Assembly: GCA_030765055.1 (NCBI GenBank)
Contig: CM060953.1
Coordinates: 195,964,982 to 196,028,981 of the forward strand
Direction of reading: 5' to 3'
DNA length: 64,000 nucleotides
Origin: Mantis religiosa
Lineage: Eukaryota > Arthropoda > Insecta > Mantodea > Mantidae
In this document: one piece after another, positions 11,583 to 23,036 of the stretch
Numbering within the stretch: the stretch's first letter is position 1
How the letters are laid out: the number at the start of each line of letters is the position of its first letter
Program-made: the position numbers and the translations under genes
The notes under the pieces: model-generated
Seen by the model: the letters and a program-made list of their open reading frames with translations, nothing else
Told to the model about the DNA's origin: nothing
The model's database searches: none

Positions 11583-12868
11583 CCACAACTTTGGGGCATC
11601 GAAACCCACAACAACGGAGGAATCCTGCTACATATGTCGTAACTTCGGGGCATCGAAACCCACAACAACGAAGGAATCCTGCTACATATGTCGTAACTTC
11701 GGGGCATCGAAACCCACAACAACGAAGGAATCCTGCTACATATGTCGTAACTTCGGGGCATCGAAACCCACAACAACGAAGGAATCCTGCTACATATGTC
11801 GTAACTTCGGGGCATCGAAACCCACAACAACGAAGGAATCTGCTACATATGTCGTAACTTCGGGGCATCGAAACCCACAACAACGAAGGAATCCTGCTAC
11901 ATATGTCGTAACTTCGGGGCATCGAAACCCACAACAACGAAGGAATCCTGCTACATATGTCGTAACTTTGGGGCATCGAAATCCACAACAACGAAGGAAT
12001 CCTGCTACATATGTCGTAACTTCGGGGCATCGAAACCCACAACAACGAAGGAATCCTGCTACATATGTCGTAACTTTGGGGCATCGAAATCCACAACAAC
12101 GAAGGAATCCTGCTACATATGTCGTAACTTTGGGGCATCGAAATCCACAACAACGAAGGAATCCTGCTACATATGTCGTAACTTCGGGGCATCGAAACCC
12201 ACGACAACGAAGGAATCCTGCTACATATGTCGTAACTTTGGGGCATCGAAATCCACAACAACGAAGGAATCCTGCTACATATGTCGTAACTTTGGAGCAT
12301 CGAAACCCACAACAACGAAGGAATCCTGCTACATATGTCGTAACTTTGGGGCATCGAAATCCACAACAACGAAGGAATCCTGCTACATATGTCGTAACTT
12401 CGGGGCATCGAAATCCACAACAACGAAGGAATCCTGCTACATATGTCGTAACTTTGGGGCATCGAAATCCACAACAACGAAGGAATCCTGCTACATATGT
12501 CGTAACTTTGGAGCATCGAAACCCACAACAACGAAGGAATCCTGCTACATATGTCGTAACTTTGAGGCATCGAAACCCACAACAACGAAGGAATCCTGCT
12601 ACATATGTCGTAACTTTGGGGCATCGAAACACACAACAACGGAGGAATCCTGCTACATATGTCGTAACTTTGGGGCATCGAAACCCACAACAACGAAGGA
12701 ATCCTGCTACATATGTCGTAACTTTGGGGCATCGAAACCCACAACAACGAAGGAATCCTGATACATATGTCGTAACTTTGGGGCATCGAAACCCACAACA
12801 ACGAAGGAATCCTGATACATATGTCGTAACTTTGGGGCATCGAAACCCACAACAACGAAGGAATCCTG

Positions 12869-12869
<1 letters not shown>
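11583..12869. repeat. 54-bp tandem array, 24 copies
   Basis: The unit carries GGGGCATCGAAACCCACAAC and ends CTGCTACATATGTCGTAACTT. Copies are almost identical; the commonest differences are C/T in ACTT(C/T)GGGG and C/T in AA(C/T)CCACA. Since 54 bp equals 18 codons and the unit has no stop in several frames, long 18-residue-periodic open frames exist on both strands (up to 475 codons on the minus strand). I regard these as by-products of the period. One unit has lost a base near 11840. Confidence 0.95.

Positions 12870-12905
<36 letters not shown>
12870..12905. repeat. (TA)n microsatellite
   Basis: Uninterrupted AT dinucleotide run that starts inside the last 54-bp unit, at ACATATATAT. Confidence 0.95.
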
Positions 12906-12909
<4 letters not shown>

Positions 12910-12929
12910 AAAAATACATGTCTAGATAT

Positions 12930-13450
12930 ACAACATTAACAAACTATAAACCAGAGTGTATCTATGGAGCAGAAACATTAATTTTAAACAGACAAGCAGA
13001 TAGAAAGAACATATAGAAAAAAACAACAAAGATTATTAGAAAAAAATTATTTCCTCAAGTGGTAGGTGAGAAACACAGAGTTACAAGTAAAACGGAAAAA
13101 ATATACAGACATCCATAGCGATATTAGGCAACCAGGGTTACAACTCTATTGATATATTAATCCATTAACTTCAAATAGGTTCACAAAACAAATTATGTAA
13201 TTTTACAAAAATAGACGTAAAGCACAAGTAGAGATTATGAAATAGATTGGTAAAGTAGAAAATGATTTAAAATTGGCAGAGATCACTCAAGACAATATCC
13301 TAGACAGGGACGTATTTAGAATGAAGGTACATAAGTGGCAAGTTGACCAAGAGGACAAACCGAACAACGTGGACACACGAGAGAAAGAAAGTTCACAGCT
13401 GAAGAATGAGAAAACTTGGGATACATAGAATAGCTAAGAAATATCACTAA
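12930..13450 (+). mobile_element. Degenerate LINE C-terminal fragment
   Basis: Broken frames read ...PECIYGAETLILNRQADRK, then KIIRKKLFPQVVGEKHRVTSK. This resembles the conserved region after the reverse transcriptase of many insect LINEs (pattern YG.ETL.L....D...LEK...RKI.R). Several stops and frameshifts are present. Boundaries are uncertain. Confidence 0.55.
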
Positions 13451-13810
13451 GTCCTACGCGGGTTTATTATTCTATAATTCGTTAGTTTTATCTGCACTAT
13501 GTTTGCATAGATCTAGTATTGTCTTGCACTCAAAAATACTCTACCAATGTATTACGTTTTTAGATTCCTGAACCCTAAGGAATAATTTTAATAAAAATGT
13601 CTCTGAACAGTGGAACCTTTGTAAAATAAAAAAGTAGGTGTGTAATTAAGAATATTTCAAAGATACGATAGGAGCATTACTCAAGAAAGTTACACATCAG
13701 CAAACGATATTTTGTGTAGAGTATTTTCCTTTACGTCTTATATACCCAAAAGTGGCTCTAACGCTTTCGACTGACGTACATAAGTCTTTTATTGTTTTGC
13801 AGTATATATA
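13451..13810. other. Unassigned AT-rich DNA
   Basis: Nothing recognised between the LINE fragment and the TA target of the mariner at 13811. Confidence 0.4.
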
Positions 13811-15098
13811 CGAGGGCTGTTTTGACAAAGTACCTTTACTCATCCTCCTAATTTTGATGGTCCTTCTCAAAATAGTCTCCTCTGAATGCGATGCACTTGT
13901 CCCAGCGTTTCTACCAGTCTTCAAAGACATGTTGGAAACCATTTTTGAGAGATCCTTCAAATACGCCTCCATAGCCTACACCACTGCTTCTGATGATGGA
14001 TAATGCCTACCACGAAGGCATTTCTTCAAGTTAGGGAATAGAAAAATGTCACATGGGCCTAAATCCGGACTATAGGGAGGGTGAGGGATACACTTTACGT
14101 TAATTTTTGCAATATATTCAGCGACAACATTGGCAATATACGGCCGCGCATTATCGTGGTGCAGCATCCAGCCTGCTTCACGGAAATGTGGTCTTTTGCG
14201 CTTGGCATGGACTGGCAATGTTTTCAGGACATCCCTGTAGTATTGTCCAGTAACTGATGTGTGTGCAGGTATAACATGCTAATAAACCATTCCACGAATA
14301 TCAAAGAATGAGATGACCATAACTTTTCCAGCAGAAGCAACCACTTTTGCTTTTTTGTGGGTTGCTGATGAAGGAGATTTCCACATTGAGCTTTGCTGTT
14401 TGCTCTCAGGATCAAAAGGATGTAGAAAAGTTTCATCAGCAGTAATTACGTTTGAAAGAAACCCCGTATCTTCCTCTAACATCAACTTTAACTGCATGCA
14501 GACCTGCATGTGAATGTTCTTTTGTTTGGGAATCAACAGTCTTGGAACCCATCGCGCACAAACACGTCTCATGTGTAATGTTTCTGTCACCAACGTGTGG
14601 GTGGCACCCAATGAAATGTTCAGTATTTTAGAAAGTAATCTTAAGGTAATTCGTCGATCCTCTCTCACAATGGCAGCAGCAGTGTTGATGTTTTCTTCCG
14701 TAAGAGCAGTAACTGGAGCACCGGGTCCACCTTCCTTTGAAATTGACTGTCTCCGCTCTTTAAACATTTTAAACCACCTACGAGCTGTGCTGTAGGGAAG
14801 AACAGACTCTCCATAGGCCTCCTGTAACATTGTATAGGCCTCAACTGAAGATTTGTTGAGACAAAAGCAGAATTTCAAAGCCGTATATTGTTCCTCGCGT
14901 GTTACTTCCATTACAGCGGTAGGTGATACTGAACATATCTGAACTTGCCTGGTTCTCACAGGCGGGAACCAGGAGTACCAACAATGAAACTACTACGGCG
15001 TGTTTGTTTCAGATTAAGCTAACAGAATATAATAAGATTGAATTTTATTTTACTATGACCGTAAAAAATTATGATCATTCTTTATAGAACAGTACTTG
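13811..15098 (-). mobile_element. Mariner family A, copy 1 (1288 bp), TA on both sides
   Basis: The element is bounded by TA at 13809-13810 and 15099-15100, the normal mariner target duplication. The right terminus matches the reverse complement of CAAGGGCTGTTCAATAAAG. The left terminus starts CGAGGGCTGTT but lacks about 20 bp of the inner terminal repeat compared with the other copies. Length and DD34D transposase place it in mariner. Related copies lie at 28325-29780 and 57889-59181, with a terminal fragment at 31574-31728. It abuts the Penelope-like tail that continues at 15101. Confidence 0.9.
13848..14911 (-). pseudogene. Mariner A transposase, two in-frame stops and a frameshift
   Basis: The start is taken at the Met of MEVTREEQY (14909-14911), matching the other copies. 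An N-terminal helix-turn-helix region (LQEAYGES...ARRWFKMF) is followed by the linker-like WVPRLL. The catalytic triad sits in ADETFLHPF, HHDNARPYIA and YSPDLGPCDIFLFP, with 34 residues between the second and third Asp (DD34D). Lesions are an in-frame stop at about 14276, another at about 13973 and loss of one A in the codons for LKDLSK, which throws the C-terminus out of frame. The usual length would be about 345 residues. A family member of this kind excises and integrates DNA at TA sites; this copy cannot make active enzyme. Confidence 0.88.
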
Positions 15099-15271
15099 TA
15101 TTTTCAAGATCTTCTCGGGAAACGAGCCAGGTGAAAATACAATTAGAAATAAAGCTTCGGGAGCGTCCATCTCTCCCATCATCAGGATATTTTAATAAAT
15201 ATTATAATCACAAATTTATCACTGGATACAACTAAAATATAAACAAAGACAAAGCACTGTCAATACTTGCA

Positions 15272-16646
15272 CAATACCAACTCCAATACTCAGACCATAA
15301 TACAGATTCCAAGATGGCGCCCGTCGAAGCCCAGCGACTCTGGTTACGCAGAATAGGAAACTATACACAATGGACATAATATAATCCATATTACGGAGCA
15401 GCGAGGTAACTCCTAAGCATTTATCACTTTATACTTTCAACTAAAATGTGCAATGACATAAATAAAGAGCATCATGACAAATTCTAAGAGCTTATCACAT
15501 TATATAGTAGCACGACCAGTACTATGCATTTTCCACCTTATACTTCCAATCAAAATTTAATTTATAAGACATGACAACTCATAAGCATTAAACACAGCAA
15601 ACTTTATCTTATTGGACTGTATCATCCTATCGTCTGTAGCAAGTACTAAATTTTCTTTTATATTGTTTACATGGTAACCTTTTCTGGCAAGGACATACTG
15701 CTTATACTATAATATTTAAGAGAACTCAGCAGATTGTCCAGTTTACTCCAATTGTCACGTTTGAAGGTGTCAAGTTCCCTCACACTGCAAGATTCATTTA
15801 AAATTTTCCACTGGTAGGCTCATAATATTCCGTCTAGGTTATGAAATACTTTGAAACTTATTAAGTGAAGGGACATCAGTGAAGCTGGATCTTGAATGTT
15901 ATTGAAAAGAACGTAACTAATCGTCTTTAATAATGACTATCAATGGGTTAAAATCTCCTCACCACTTCGGTTTTTAAGGACTCAAAACTGTCAATAACAT
16001 CTTGTGCACACCAAATATTAAAATTATCTTCACTCTCTGTAAAATGTCTTGGATACATTCTTCAGGATTTCGTATTTTCTGGTTGAGCTTTAATGTGTGA
16101 TGGGATGGATGATTCTTAAAAATCGTGGGGTAGACATCATCTATTAATTTTTGTACATTTCGAAGGGCACGAATTGGTTCACCATTTACAGGAAATATAT
16201 CTTCCTTAACCTCAAAGCACTGTTCAAAATGAAGAATACAAACTACAGTTTTGTCATTTACTTTAAAATCTTTACGATGTATGATCCTGATCCACTTATC
16301 CATTTACGATTTTTCCTTCGCAAATTTAAATGTCGTGTGAGGTGCACTGCCATAATTAGATTGCAGCTGGGAACACAACAACGTTGCATTTCGACAATAC
16401 TTCACAGTATATATTTAGGTAAACGTTATCACTTTATGTTAAATACTTAACTATAAACTAACTCGTTAGTCACTAATTGCCACTGTAATATGAATTACAT
16501 TAATTCTTCAAACACACAATCAGAGTAAACAAACACACACTTTACTCTGTAGATATAATCACAACATAACAAGCTGGGCCACGAGCGCCGCCATTTTTCC
16601 TACAATCGATTCTCGTATTATGGTCTGAGTATTGGAGTTGGTGTTG
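15272..16646 (-). mobile_element. P-like (THAP) DNA transposon, copy A, internally deleted
   Basis: Terminal inverted repeats of about 32 bp start CAA(C/T)ACCAACTCCAATACTC at both ends, with looser subterminal similarity beyond. The target duplication is ACTTGCA (15265-15271 and 16647-16653), 7 bp. Comparison with the related Penelope-like tail near 4630 shows the uninterrupted target. The only coding trace is a THAP-type N-terminus on the minus strand. The rest of a P-type transposase is missing, so this is a non-autonomous derivative. A sister copy of the same structure is at 30204-31565. Confidence 0.8.
15974..16389 (-). pseudogene. THAP-domain remnant of P-like transposase
   Basis: From the Met at 16387-16389 the reading gives CCVPSC, a frameshift, then (N/Y)YGSAPHTTFKFAKEKS, a stop, then DKWIRIIHRKDF and VCILHFEQCF. 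This is the C-x(2-4)-C ... W ... C-x(2)-H-F pattern of THAP zinc fingers, which bind the terminal repeats of P elements. About 75 further codons follow before a stop at 15974. The RNase H-like catalytic domain is absent. Both copies in the window share the same stop and frameshift, so the damage predates their spread. Confidence 0.75.
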
Positions 16647-16810
16647 ACTTGCATCACTGAACAAAAGACTGTTTTCAGTAAATTAATTGCCAGGTCAGGA
16701 GATGGCGTGAGTATAGAAAACGAATTAGCTCAAAGAAACGTAACTACGTAACTTGATGATCAAGCTGTGTAGGTCTCGCTCCTTAACTCAACCGATTGCA
16801 TTTTTCTTTA

Positions 16811-17496
16811 AAATTTTCGTCGCCAGGAAACTTTCTCTGTGAAGAGTCTACGAAGTAGATTTCATTCGCGGTGAATCTGGTTTAATCTGTAAGTGATAGT
16901 TGCAAAAGTGTACATATAACTCGTCGCTAAAATGCACAATTTTTGTAAAGTGCACTTGATTTCGTATCACCTACGAGGTATAGCTAATTTCATCTCTCAA
17001 ATATTTTGTAGTTTTTGAGCATATAAGTCGTCATTTGCTTTTAACGTTTTAGCAACTCAGCTACAGTAAAAAACGGAAATGTTGCAAAGTACCGAAACAC
17101 CTCCATACAAGGTTACACTGCAAATACACGCCTTGTAGTTTGATGAATAAATACAAAAGTGAATTTTAAAGAAACATAGCATGAGTTGGACGTTCTCCAA
17201 ATAGCGAAGCTGCTTTCAAGATAATTTCCTTCATCCAAACAAATTCCAGCATGTAAATGTGTCAAGATTTTATTTTCTACAATTTTTATTTAAATAATAT
17301 ATGTTTAAGATATCTTTAGGACAAATAAAATAGATATTTTGACTCAATGTGGTTAACCCTTTCCTGAAGCTTTACTAAATGTTATTGGTAAACATTAAAT
17401 TTTAGGCAAGCTGAAGGAACGGTCGATGATCACCTTAAATATTCAAATATCAAAGGTATTCAAACAGAACAGGTCTTAAAACTATGTTGCATTGAA
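16811..17496. other. Unassigned AT-rich DNA
   Basis: No gene or element recognised between the Penelope-like tail and mariner B. Confidence 0.4.
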
Positions 17497-17667
17497 CGAG
17501 GCTAGTCTGCAAAGTTTCCGACATCAATATAAAGATGGCAGCACTCGTAAATAAAAGCTAGTCAATTTTTTGCTCATCTGTTGACAGGTACTCACCAAAG
17601 TTTCAGTCATTTTGGACGCTCAGTTGTTATGTAACAGTTGTTTGAGTGAGTTGATGTGAGTGTATTT

Positions 17668-18910
17668 ATGAAAATGAACAAAATCGAGTATCGAGCTGTC
17701 ATTAAATATTTGTTTTTGAAAGGCAATACGCCTACATAAATCAAAGATAAGTTGGATTCTCTGTATCGGGACTCTGCACCATCATTTACCACAGTGAAAT
17801 TTTGGGGAGCTGAATTTAAACGTCACCGCAAGAGCTTGGGAGACGATGAACGTTCGGGACAACCAAAAACTACAACTACCAACGAAAATAATGCCAAGGT
17901 TCACCAAATGGTGCTAGATGACCGCCGAATTAAAGCTACAGAGATAGCAGAGGCTATGAACATGTAAAAATAACGTGTTTGTCACATATTATATCAACAT
18001 TTAGACTTGAGAAAGCTGTCTGCGCGTTGGGTGCCACGTTTGCTTACGTTAGACGAGAAACGTGTTCCAATGAACAATTCCAACGCTATGTTGGCGCAGT
18101 TTAGGGCAATAAATCCGAGTTTTGGCTCCGATTAATTACTGTAGATGAAACTTGGATACACCATTATAAGTTCGAAACAAAATTACAGTCCAAACAGTGA
18201 ACTGCAAAGGCGGAACCGGCTCCAAAAATACAGAAATTTTTTTTCGGCTGGGAAAGTGATGTTGACTGTTTTTGTGGGGTAGTCATAGAGGAAAAACCAT
18301 TTCAGGAACATACTACGAATCATTACTTGACAACATAAAGGCAGAACTTGCGGGAAAACGGCCACATTTGCAGAAAAAGGAATTCCTGGGAATTAATTGT
18401 TCTTTCACACTGGCCGTGTGTGGGCTAAATTGTGGAAACGTAGAGTCAGCCTGAAAACTTCAATACCATAGCCGGGATTTGAGAGTCAGTTGGAGAATTT
18501 AATGTCATGTCGGCACGTTGGCCATAGTAGTAGCTCAATGGTTAGAACGGCTGGACGGAGACCATAAAATCAGTTGTTTAAATCCCGGCTAAGGCAAGGA
18601 ATTTTTCAGTCTGACTCTACATATCCACAAAGAAAATCCTGTTTCACCAAGACAACAAACCGTCTCATACCTCAGTGGTTGCAATGGCGATAATCCACGA
18701 TTTACGGTTTGAACTACGTGACTCGCCAGATCTAGCCCCAAGCGACCTCTTTTTGTTCCCTCATCTGAAAATTGCGCTTGAAGGACAGAGATTTTCGTCA
18801 AATGAAGAGACAATTTGCTTCGTGAACAATTATTTTGCATAGAAAAACGCCGAGAACTATTTCGACGGGTTACAGAGATGGGAGCATCGCTGGGAGAGGT
18901 GTGTAGAGTT
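17668..18910 (+). pseudogene. Mariner B transposase, multiply broken
   Basis: Starts with MKMNKIEYRAVIKY and shows the N-terminal helix-turn-helix part (FTTVKFWGAEFKR, then DDERSGQPKT), WVPRL, VDETWIHHY with the first Asp, FHQDN with the second, and SPDLAPSDLFLFPHLK with the third. Lesions include TAA at about 17738, a frameshift after EAMNM, further shifts, and an insertion of a palindromic SINE at 18389-18627 between LQKK and ILFHQD. The C-terminus, normally DGLQRWEHRWEKCVELQGDY, is the seed of the 85-bp array. Confidence 0.85.
18389..18627 (+). repeat. Palindromic tRNA-like SINE dimer, truncated copy, inside mariner B
   Basis: The insertion interrupts the codons for LQKKK|ILFHQD. Imperfect duplications of about 14 bp (AAAGGAATTCCTG and AAAGAAAATCCTG) flank it. 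Its left part, GAAAACTTCAATACCATAGC followed by CGGGATTTGA, is the inverse of its right part, TTTAAATCCCGGCTAAGGC then AAGGAATTTTTCAG. The right arm carries A-box-like TAGCTCAATGGTTAGAAC and B-box-like TTTAAATCC. The same inverted arrangement is seen at 50911-51487 and 61566-62003. Confidence 0.7.
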
Positions 18911-21853
18911 ACTATTTGGACGGGTGACAGTAATGGGAATATCGCTGGAAGAAGTGTGTAGAGTTACAAGGAGACTATGTTGAAGAACGCCGAGTACTAT
19001 TTGGACGGGTTACAGAGATGGGAGCATCGCTGGGAGAAGTGCGTATAGTTGCAAGGAGACTATGTTGAAAAACGCCGAGTACTATTTAGACGGGTTACAG
19101 AGATGGGAACATCGCTGAGAGAAGTGTGTAGAGTTACAAGGAGACTATGTTGAAAAACGCCGAGTACTATTTGGACGGGTTACAGAGATGGGAACATCGC
19201 TGGGAGAAGTGCGTATAGTTGCAAGGAGACTATGTTGAAAAACGCCGAGTACTATTTGGACGTGTTACAGAGATGGGAACATCGCTGGGAGAAGTGTGTA
19301 GAGTTACAAGGAGACTACGTTGAAGAACGTCGAGTACTATTTGGACGGGTTACAGAGATGGGAACATCGCTGGGAGAAGTGTGTAGAGTTACAAGGAGAC
19401 TACGTTGAAGAACGCCGAGTACTATTTGGACGTGTTACAGAGATGGGAACATCGCTGGGAGAAGTGTGTAGAGTTACAAGGAGACTATGTTGAAAAACGT
19501 CGAGTACTATTTGGACGGGTTACAGAGATGAGAGCATCGCTGGGAGAAGTGTGTAGAGTTACATGCAGACTATGTTGGAAAACGCCGAGTACTATTTGGA
19601 CGGGTTACAGAGATGTGAGCACCGCTGGGAGAAGTGTGTAGAGTTACAAGGAGACTATGTTGAAAAACGCCGAGTACTATTTGGACGGGTTACAGAGATG
19701 CGAACATCGCTGGGAGAAGTATGTAGAGTTACAAGCAGACTATGCTGAAGAACGCCGAGTACTATTTGGACGGGTTACAGAGATGGGAGCACCGCTGGGA
19801 GAAGTGTGTAGAGCTACAAGCAGACTATGTTGAAAAACGCCGAGTACGGTTTGGACGGGTTACAGAGATGGGAGCACCTTTGGGAGAATTATGTGGAGTT
19901 GCAAGGAGACTATGTTGAAAAACGTCCAGTACTATTGGACGGGTTACAGAGATGAGAGCATCGCTGGGAGAAGTGTGTAGAGTTACCAGCAGACTATGTT
20001 GAAAAACGCCGAGTAGTATTTGGACGGGTTACAGAGATGGGAGCATCTTTGGGAGAAGTATGTGGAGTTGCAAGGAGACTATGATGAAAAAGGTCGAGTA
20101 CTATTTGGACGGGTTACAGAGATGAGAGCATCGCTGGGAGAAGTGTGTAGAGTTACAAGGAGACTATGTTGAAAAACGCCGAGTACTATTTGTACGGGTT
20201 ACAGAGATGGGAGCATCTTTGGGAGAAGTGTGTAGAGTTACAAGGAGATTATGTTGAAAAACGCCGAGTACTATTTGGGCGGAATACAGAGATGGGAGCA
20301 TTGCTGGGAGAAGTGCGTAGAGTTACAAGGAGATTATGTTAAAAAACGCCGAGTACTATTTGGACGGGGTACAGAGATGGGAACATCGCTGGGAGAAGTG
20401 TGTAGAGTTACAAGGAGACTATGTTGAAAAACGCAGAGTACTATTTAGACGGGTTACAGAGATGTGAGCATCGCTGTGAGTAGTGTGTAGAGTTACAAGG
20501 AGACTATTTTGATAAATACCGAATACTATTTAGACGGGTTACAGAGATGGGAGCATCGCTGGGAGAAGTGTGTAGAGTTACAAGGAGATTATGTTGAAAA
20601 ACGCCGAGTACTATTTGGGCGGAATACAGAGATGGGAGCATTGCTGGGAGAAGTGCGTAGAGTTACAAGGAGATTATGTTAAAATACGCCGAGTACTATT
20701 TGGACGGGGTACAGAGATGGGAACATCTCTGGGAGAAGTGTGTAGAGTTACAAGGAGACTATGTTGAAAAACGCAGAGTACTATTTAGACGGGTTACAGA
20801 GATGTGAACATCGCTGTGAGAAGTGTGTAGAGTTACAAGGAGACTATTTTGATAAACACCGATTACTATTTAGACGGGTTACAGAGATGGGAGCATCGCT
20901 GGGAGAAGTGTGTAGAGTTATAAGGAGACTATGTTGATAAACACCGAGTACTATTTGGACGGGTTACAGAGATGGGAGCATCGCTGGGAAAAGTATGTAG
21001 AGTTACAAGCAGACTATGTTGATAAACACCGAGTACTATTTGGACGGGTTACAGAGATGTGAGCATCGCTGTGAGAAGTGTGTAGAGTTACAAGGAGACT
21101 ATTTTGATAAACACCGAGTACTATTTAGACGGGTTACAGAGATGGGAACATCTCTGGGAGAAGTGTGTAGAGTTACAAGGAGACTATGTTGATAAACACG
21201 GAGTACTATTTGGACGGGTTACAGAGATGAGAACATCTCTGGGAGAAGTGTGTGGAGTTATAAGGAGACTATGTTGATAAACACCGAGTACTATTTGGAC
21301 GGGTTACAGAGATGGGAACATCGCTGGGAGAAGTGTGTAGAGTTACAAGGAGACTATGTTGAAAAACGCCGAGTACTATTTGGACGGGTTACAGAGATGG
21401 AAGCATCGCTGGGAGAAGTGTGTAGAGTTACAAGGAGGCTATGTTGAAAAACGCCGAGTACTATTTGGACGGGTTACAGAGATGGAAGCATCGCTGGGAG
21501 AAGTGTGTAGAGTTACAAGGAGACTATGTTAATAAACACCCAGTACTATTTGGACGGGTTACAGAGATGGGAACATCTCTGGGAGAAGTGTGTAGAGTTA
21601 CAAGGAGACTATGTTGATAAACGCCGAGTACTGTTTGGACGGGTTACAGAGATGGAAACATCGCTGGGAGAAGTGTGTAGAGTTACAAGGAGACTATGTT
21701 GAAAAACGCCGAGTACTATTTGGACGGGTTACAGAGATGGAAGCATCGCTGGGAGAAGTGTGTAGAATTACGAGGAGACTATGTTGAAAAACGCCGAGTA
21801 CTATTTGGACGTGTTACAGAGATGGGAGCATCGCTGGGAGAAGTGTGTAGAGT
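18840..21853 (+). repeat. 85-bp tandem array (about 35 copies) of mariner C-terminal codons
   Basis: Unit: AACGCCGAGTACTATTTGGA ... GGGAGAAGTGTGTAGAGTTA ... AGGAGACTATGTTG, 85 bp. It translates as NAEYYLDGLQRWEHRWEKCV and then ELQGDYVEK, the end of the mariner B transposase. As 85 is not a multiple of three the frame shifts at each copy. Variants recur in blocks: the GGGCGGAATACAGAG variant is at about 20277 and 20617, 340 bp (four units) apart. Confidence 0.95.
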
Positions 21854-21877
21854 TCTAAACTTTTCAGACCACCCCAG

Positions 21878-23036
21878 TAGTATTTCATTGTATACTTACA
21901 AAAACAGAAAAGTATATTTGGGCTGTGGTTTGTCGAATAAATGCTTTGTAGTACCTGAAAGTGATATGAACTTTTAAAAAAGTGTGCAGCTCTGTGTTTG
22001 ACTTAAATTCGAGTAACTGTACCAAACATTCTGGAGGTGGAAGACTCATACCAGATGACTGTTTCACTCAAACCAATATTAATAAATATGCTGTTTAGTT
22101 TTATGCTCCGAAGACCAGAAAGAACAAAATATTCAGAACGTTTCAGGGCGGATACTGAATTTGCATGACGAAAGGGTGTGTTTACTGACAGTAGAAAGTT
22201 CAATAACGTCAGATGGACGTTTCTAGGACCCTTGGCACAATAACAGTTCACATATTCCTTGACATCTTGGGAAGAAAGTCACAATTGGGACACGCATTGC
22301 GACAGTCCTTTGTTCCGCTCGCTGGACGCACGCAATACAACTGGGTGTCTCTTCTAATCCCTGCTTAAGGTTCTTTATACATTTATAGGAGTTAAATTGC
22401 CTTTCATTATCTTAAGTGCATGTTCCATTGTCCCTTGCTTAATTAGAAACCAAATTAATGAAATTCTTGGAAGAATACATGTATATTCTTGTACCAGAAC
22501 GTATAAAACTTAAAAAATAGCTTAACAAACACAACAATGCAGAAATATATTTAAGCTACAGACTATTTCAAACAAAATCGTAGATGTGATCTGTTATATG
22601 AGAAAAAATTATTGTGTTAGAATCACATGATATTCTCTGTTCACTATTGCCTAATAGTTTACCTATTATGTACGATCTTGTGTGTCACCAACAATTGGAC
22701 AGCTGCTTTCTTAGAAACACACAAAAAATCGTTAAAAGCAACAATTTCCAGGAATTGTTTCCTATTAGTTCCAAACTTTCAATTAATTTGCTCAAAGAGA
22801 AATTCGATACTCTTTTGCCCGTCAATCTTTGGTCATGCAGAGCGAACGTAATTAAAACGCCATCCGATAACAATCAGCTTCAAAACATTTGACTATCGCT
22901 TAGAGTCTACTGAACCCGCTAATTCCCATTACACCAATATGAACATATATAATAAAAAATTAGTATAAAACTTCTTTCGAATAACACAAAATGCATAGAA
23001 ATTGAGCGTCTCCATGCACGCCCATTATATGCTGTT
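21878..23036. other. Unassigned AT-rich DNA
   Basis: No element recognised. An open frame at 22614-22892 has no familiar motif and overlaps other frames of similar length, so I do not call it a gene. Confidence 0.4.

Larger units (their letters stand above)
15099..16810 (-). mobile_element. Penelope-like 3' tail, second copy, split by a P-like element
   Basis: Read on the minus strand, 16810-16647 followed by 15271-15101 follows the same order of motifs as 4490-4725: CTATACTCACGCCATCTCCT, then the TTTGTCTTTGTTTATA block, then CACCTGG...CCCGAGAA. No protein-coding part is present. The interruption at 15272-16646 is the P-like transposon. The mariner at 13811-15098 adjoins its distal end, so three insertions are layered here. 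Confidence 0.75.
17497..21877 (+). mobile_element. Mariner family B, copy 1, expanded to 4.4 kb by an internal array
   Basis: The left end starts CGAGGCTAGTCTGCAAAGTT and the right end is the inverted match ACTTTTCAGACCACCCCAG, followed by TA at 21878-21879. The left flank is AA rather than TA. A transposase pseudogene fills the first 1.4 kb and an 85-bp tandem array fills 18840-21853. The array ends only about 10 bp before the right terminal repeat. The intact-length relative at 62462-63747 is 1286 bp with a single copy of the unit, so the extra 3 kb come from tandem growth inside the element plus a 239-bp insertion at 18389. Confidence 0.88.

Noticed and set aside
11428..12855. 475-codon minus-strand open frame and 323-codon plus-strand open frame with 18-residue repeats
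   Set aside because: Both come from a 54-bp tandem unit that lacks stops in several frames. Opposite strands are equally open and no start context, splice signal or poly-A signal supports a gene.
22614..22892. Possible 92-codon gene
   Set aside because: Overlapping frames of similar length on both strands, no known motif and no flanking signals.
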